From positions 1 to 12,952 of the forward strand of contig CAMKNF010000043.1 of NCBI GenBank assembly GCA_946414115.1: 12,952 bases of DNA, given 5' to 3'. Both the position numbers and the translations under genes were made by a program. Numbering within the stretch: the first letter of the stretch is position 1; each line of letters begins with the position of its first letter. The notes beneath the pieces were generated by a model. That model ran no database searches. It had not been told where the DNA came from and saw only the letters and a list, made by a program, of their open reading frames with translations. Below, in pieces: positions 12,426-12,952 of the stretch. This stretch comes from an uncultured Ruminococcus sp. GTDB lineage: Bacteria; Bacillota; Clostridia; Oscillospirales; Acutalibacteraceae.

Positions 12426-12722
12426 ATGATAGAACCAGGAAAAAATACAACTCCAAATAATACAAAGATACCAACAGTTCTCACCGTAAAGAACGCTGTC
12501 GAAAGAATTAAATCTGACTGTCCCGAAACTGCAATTTCAGAACACTTTTTAAGAAGTTTGATTAAAGACGGTGTTCTTCCCGAGCTAAAGGCAGGAAATA
12601 AACTGCTTATAAATATGGACGTGCTTGTAGAATACCTCACTAATCCGAATGCAGAGAAATTTCGCCCAAAGCCGAAAGACAACGGCATAAACGGAATTCG
12701 TCCGGTCGGTAAAAGGCGGTGA
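12426..12722 (+). CDS. Excisionase-like HTH protein
   Basis: A 98-aa protein with a central winged-HTH of the HTH_17/excisionase type: LTVKNAVERI, then ISEHFLRSLIKDGVLPELKAGNKLLINMDVLVEYL. The extended N-terminus is Asn/Thr/Pro-rich and the C-terminal tail (RPKPKDNGINGIRPVGKRR) is basic. It probably binds DNA at the second element's attachment region or at a replication origin. GGAAGG lies 9 nt before ATG 12426. The primase gene starts 5 nt after its stop, so they form an operon transcribed away from the repressor-integrase pair. This position, opposite the repressor, is usual for early genes of integrative elements. Confidence 0.75.
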   Translation: MIEPGKNTTPNNTKIPTVLTVKNAVERIKSDCPETAISEHFLRSLIKDGVLPELKAGNKLLINMDVLVEYLTNPNAEKFRPKPKDNGINGIRPVGKRR

Positions 12723-12726
12723 TATT

Positions 12727-12952
12727 ATGCATTTGAATGATATAGTATCACGCTTTCAAAGTCCGAAGAAGAACGGCAACAACAGCTTTATGGTGCGTTG
12801 TCCTTGCCACAACGACAATACGCAGAGCCTTTCAATCAGCGAGAAAAACGGTAAAATACTTCTGAATTGCTTTGCAGGGTGCCGCACCGAGGATATTTTA
12901 CATTCAGTCGGACTTGAAATGAAGGATTTATTCACGGACAAGCCGAGTTTTA
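12727..12952 (+). CDS. CHC2 zinc-finger DNA primase (partial, cut by window edge)
   Basis: An open frame from ATG 12727 to the window end (75 codons visible). It shows a CHC2-type primase zinc finger: C25-P-C27-H28 followed about 20 residues later by C48-F-A-G-C52, with C25, H28, C48 and C52 as likely ligands. This domain reads template DNA and starts primer synthesis. The TOPRIM and any helicase parts would lie beyond the edge. GGCGG in the end of the preceding gene is a probable ribosome binding site. Its presence suggests the second element replicates autonomously, as phage-like or conjugative elements do. The length and final type cannot be judged here. Confidence 0.8.
   Translation, partial: MHLNDIVSRFQSPKKNGNNSFMVRCPCHNDNTQSLSISEKNGKILLNCFAGCRTEDILHSVGLEMKDLFTDKPSF

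Larger units (their letters stand above)
8840..12952 (+). mobile_element. Left end of a second integrative element
   Basis: It starts at the broken tRNA-Trp core and carries a decayed SIR2-like gene, an integrase, an XRE repressor, a divergent xis-like gene and a primase. Integrase polarity is opposite to that of the first module. The right end is outside the window, where the intact tRNA-Trp would be expected. Confidence 0.5.

Overview
The window looks like accessory DNA from a low-GC Firmicute, most likely a gut clostridium. It is AT-rich, has strong GGAGG-type ribosome binding sites, several TTGACA/TATAAT promoters, a LexA box of the Bacillus/Clostridium type and integrative-element genes typical of Clostridia. 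It appears to be a junction between two integrated mobile elements at a tRNA-Trp target.

Positions 1-4473 hold a two-gene McrBC-like (type IV restriction-like) defence operon. The first gene encodes an AAA+ motor with a long coiled coil and the second a DUF2357/PD-(D/E)XK nuclease; a strong terminator closes the unit. The motor's reading frame stays open to the left window edge, so the gene may start outside the window and 88 may be an internal start.

Positions 4599-8635 are the recombination end of a first element. In order they hold a small degenerate HTH gene, a compact transcription unit with a consensus promoter and an SOS (LexA) box, a densely folded RNA leader, a sigma-70-region-4-like regulator whose ribosome binding site can be buried in a hairpin, an orphan MazF/PemK-type RNase with a cysteine-rich tail, an excisionase and a tyrosine integrase. 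A 78-bp hairpin-bearing repeat sits in front of both the excisionase and the integrase.

Positions 8640-8980 are an attachment region. It contains the 3' half of a tRNA-Trp (minus strand) with its terminator, broken in the anticodon stem, and copies of TAAACACCAA on both sides that could be integrase arm sites.

From 8980 to the right edge there is a second module of opposite polarity and, around 10-11 kb, visibly higher GC. It has a possible small RNA, a decayed SIR2-family gene, a tyrosine integrase with an XRE-type HTH inserted in its core-binding part, and an XRE repressor directly coupled to that integrase. Divergently, a leader-peptide/attenuator-like region precedes an excisionase-like HTH protein and a CHC2 zinc-finger primase cut by the window edge. 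The divergent repressor/integrase versus xis-like/primase layout resembles a lysogeny-versus-replication switch.

The least ordinary signals are the SOS-box unit at 5047-5578, the leader peptide with mutually exclusive hairpins at 12155-12425, the integrase with an embedded HTH, and the attP-like tRNA-Trp region.
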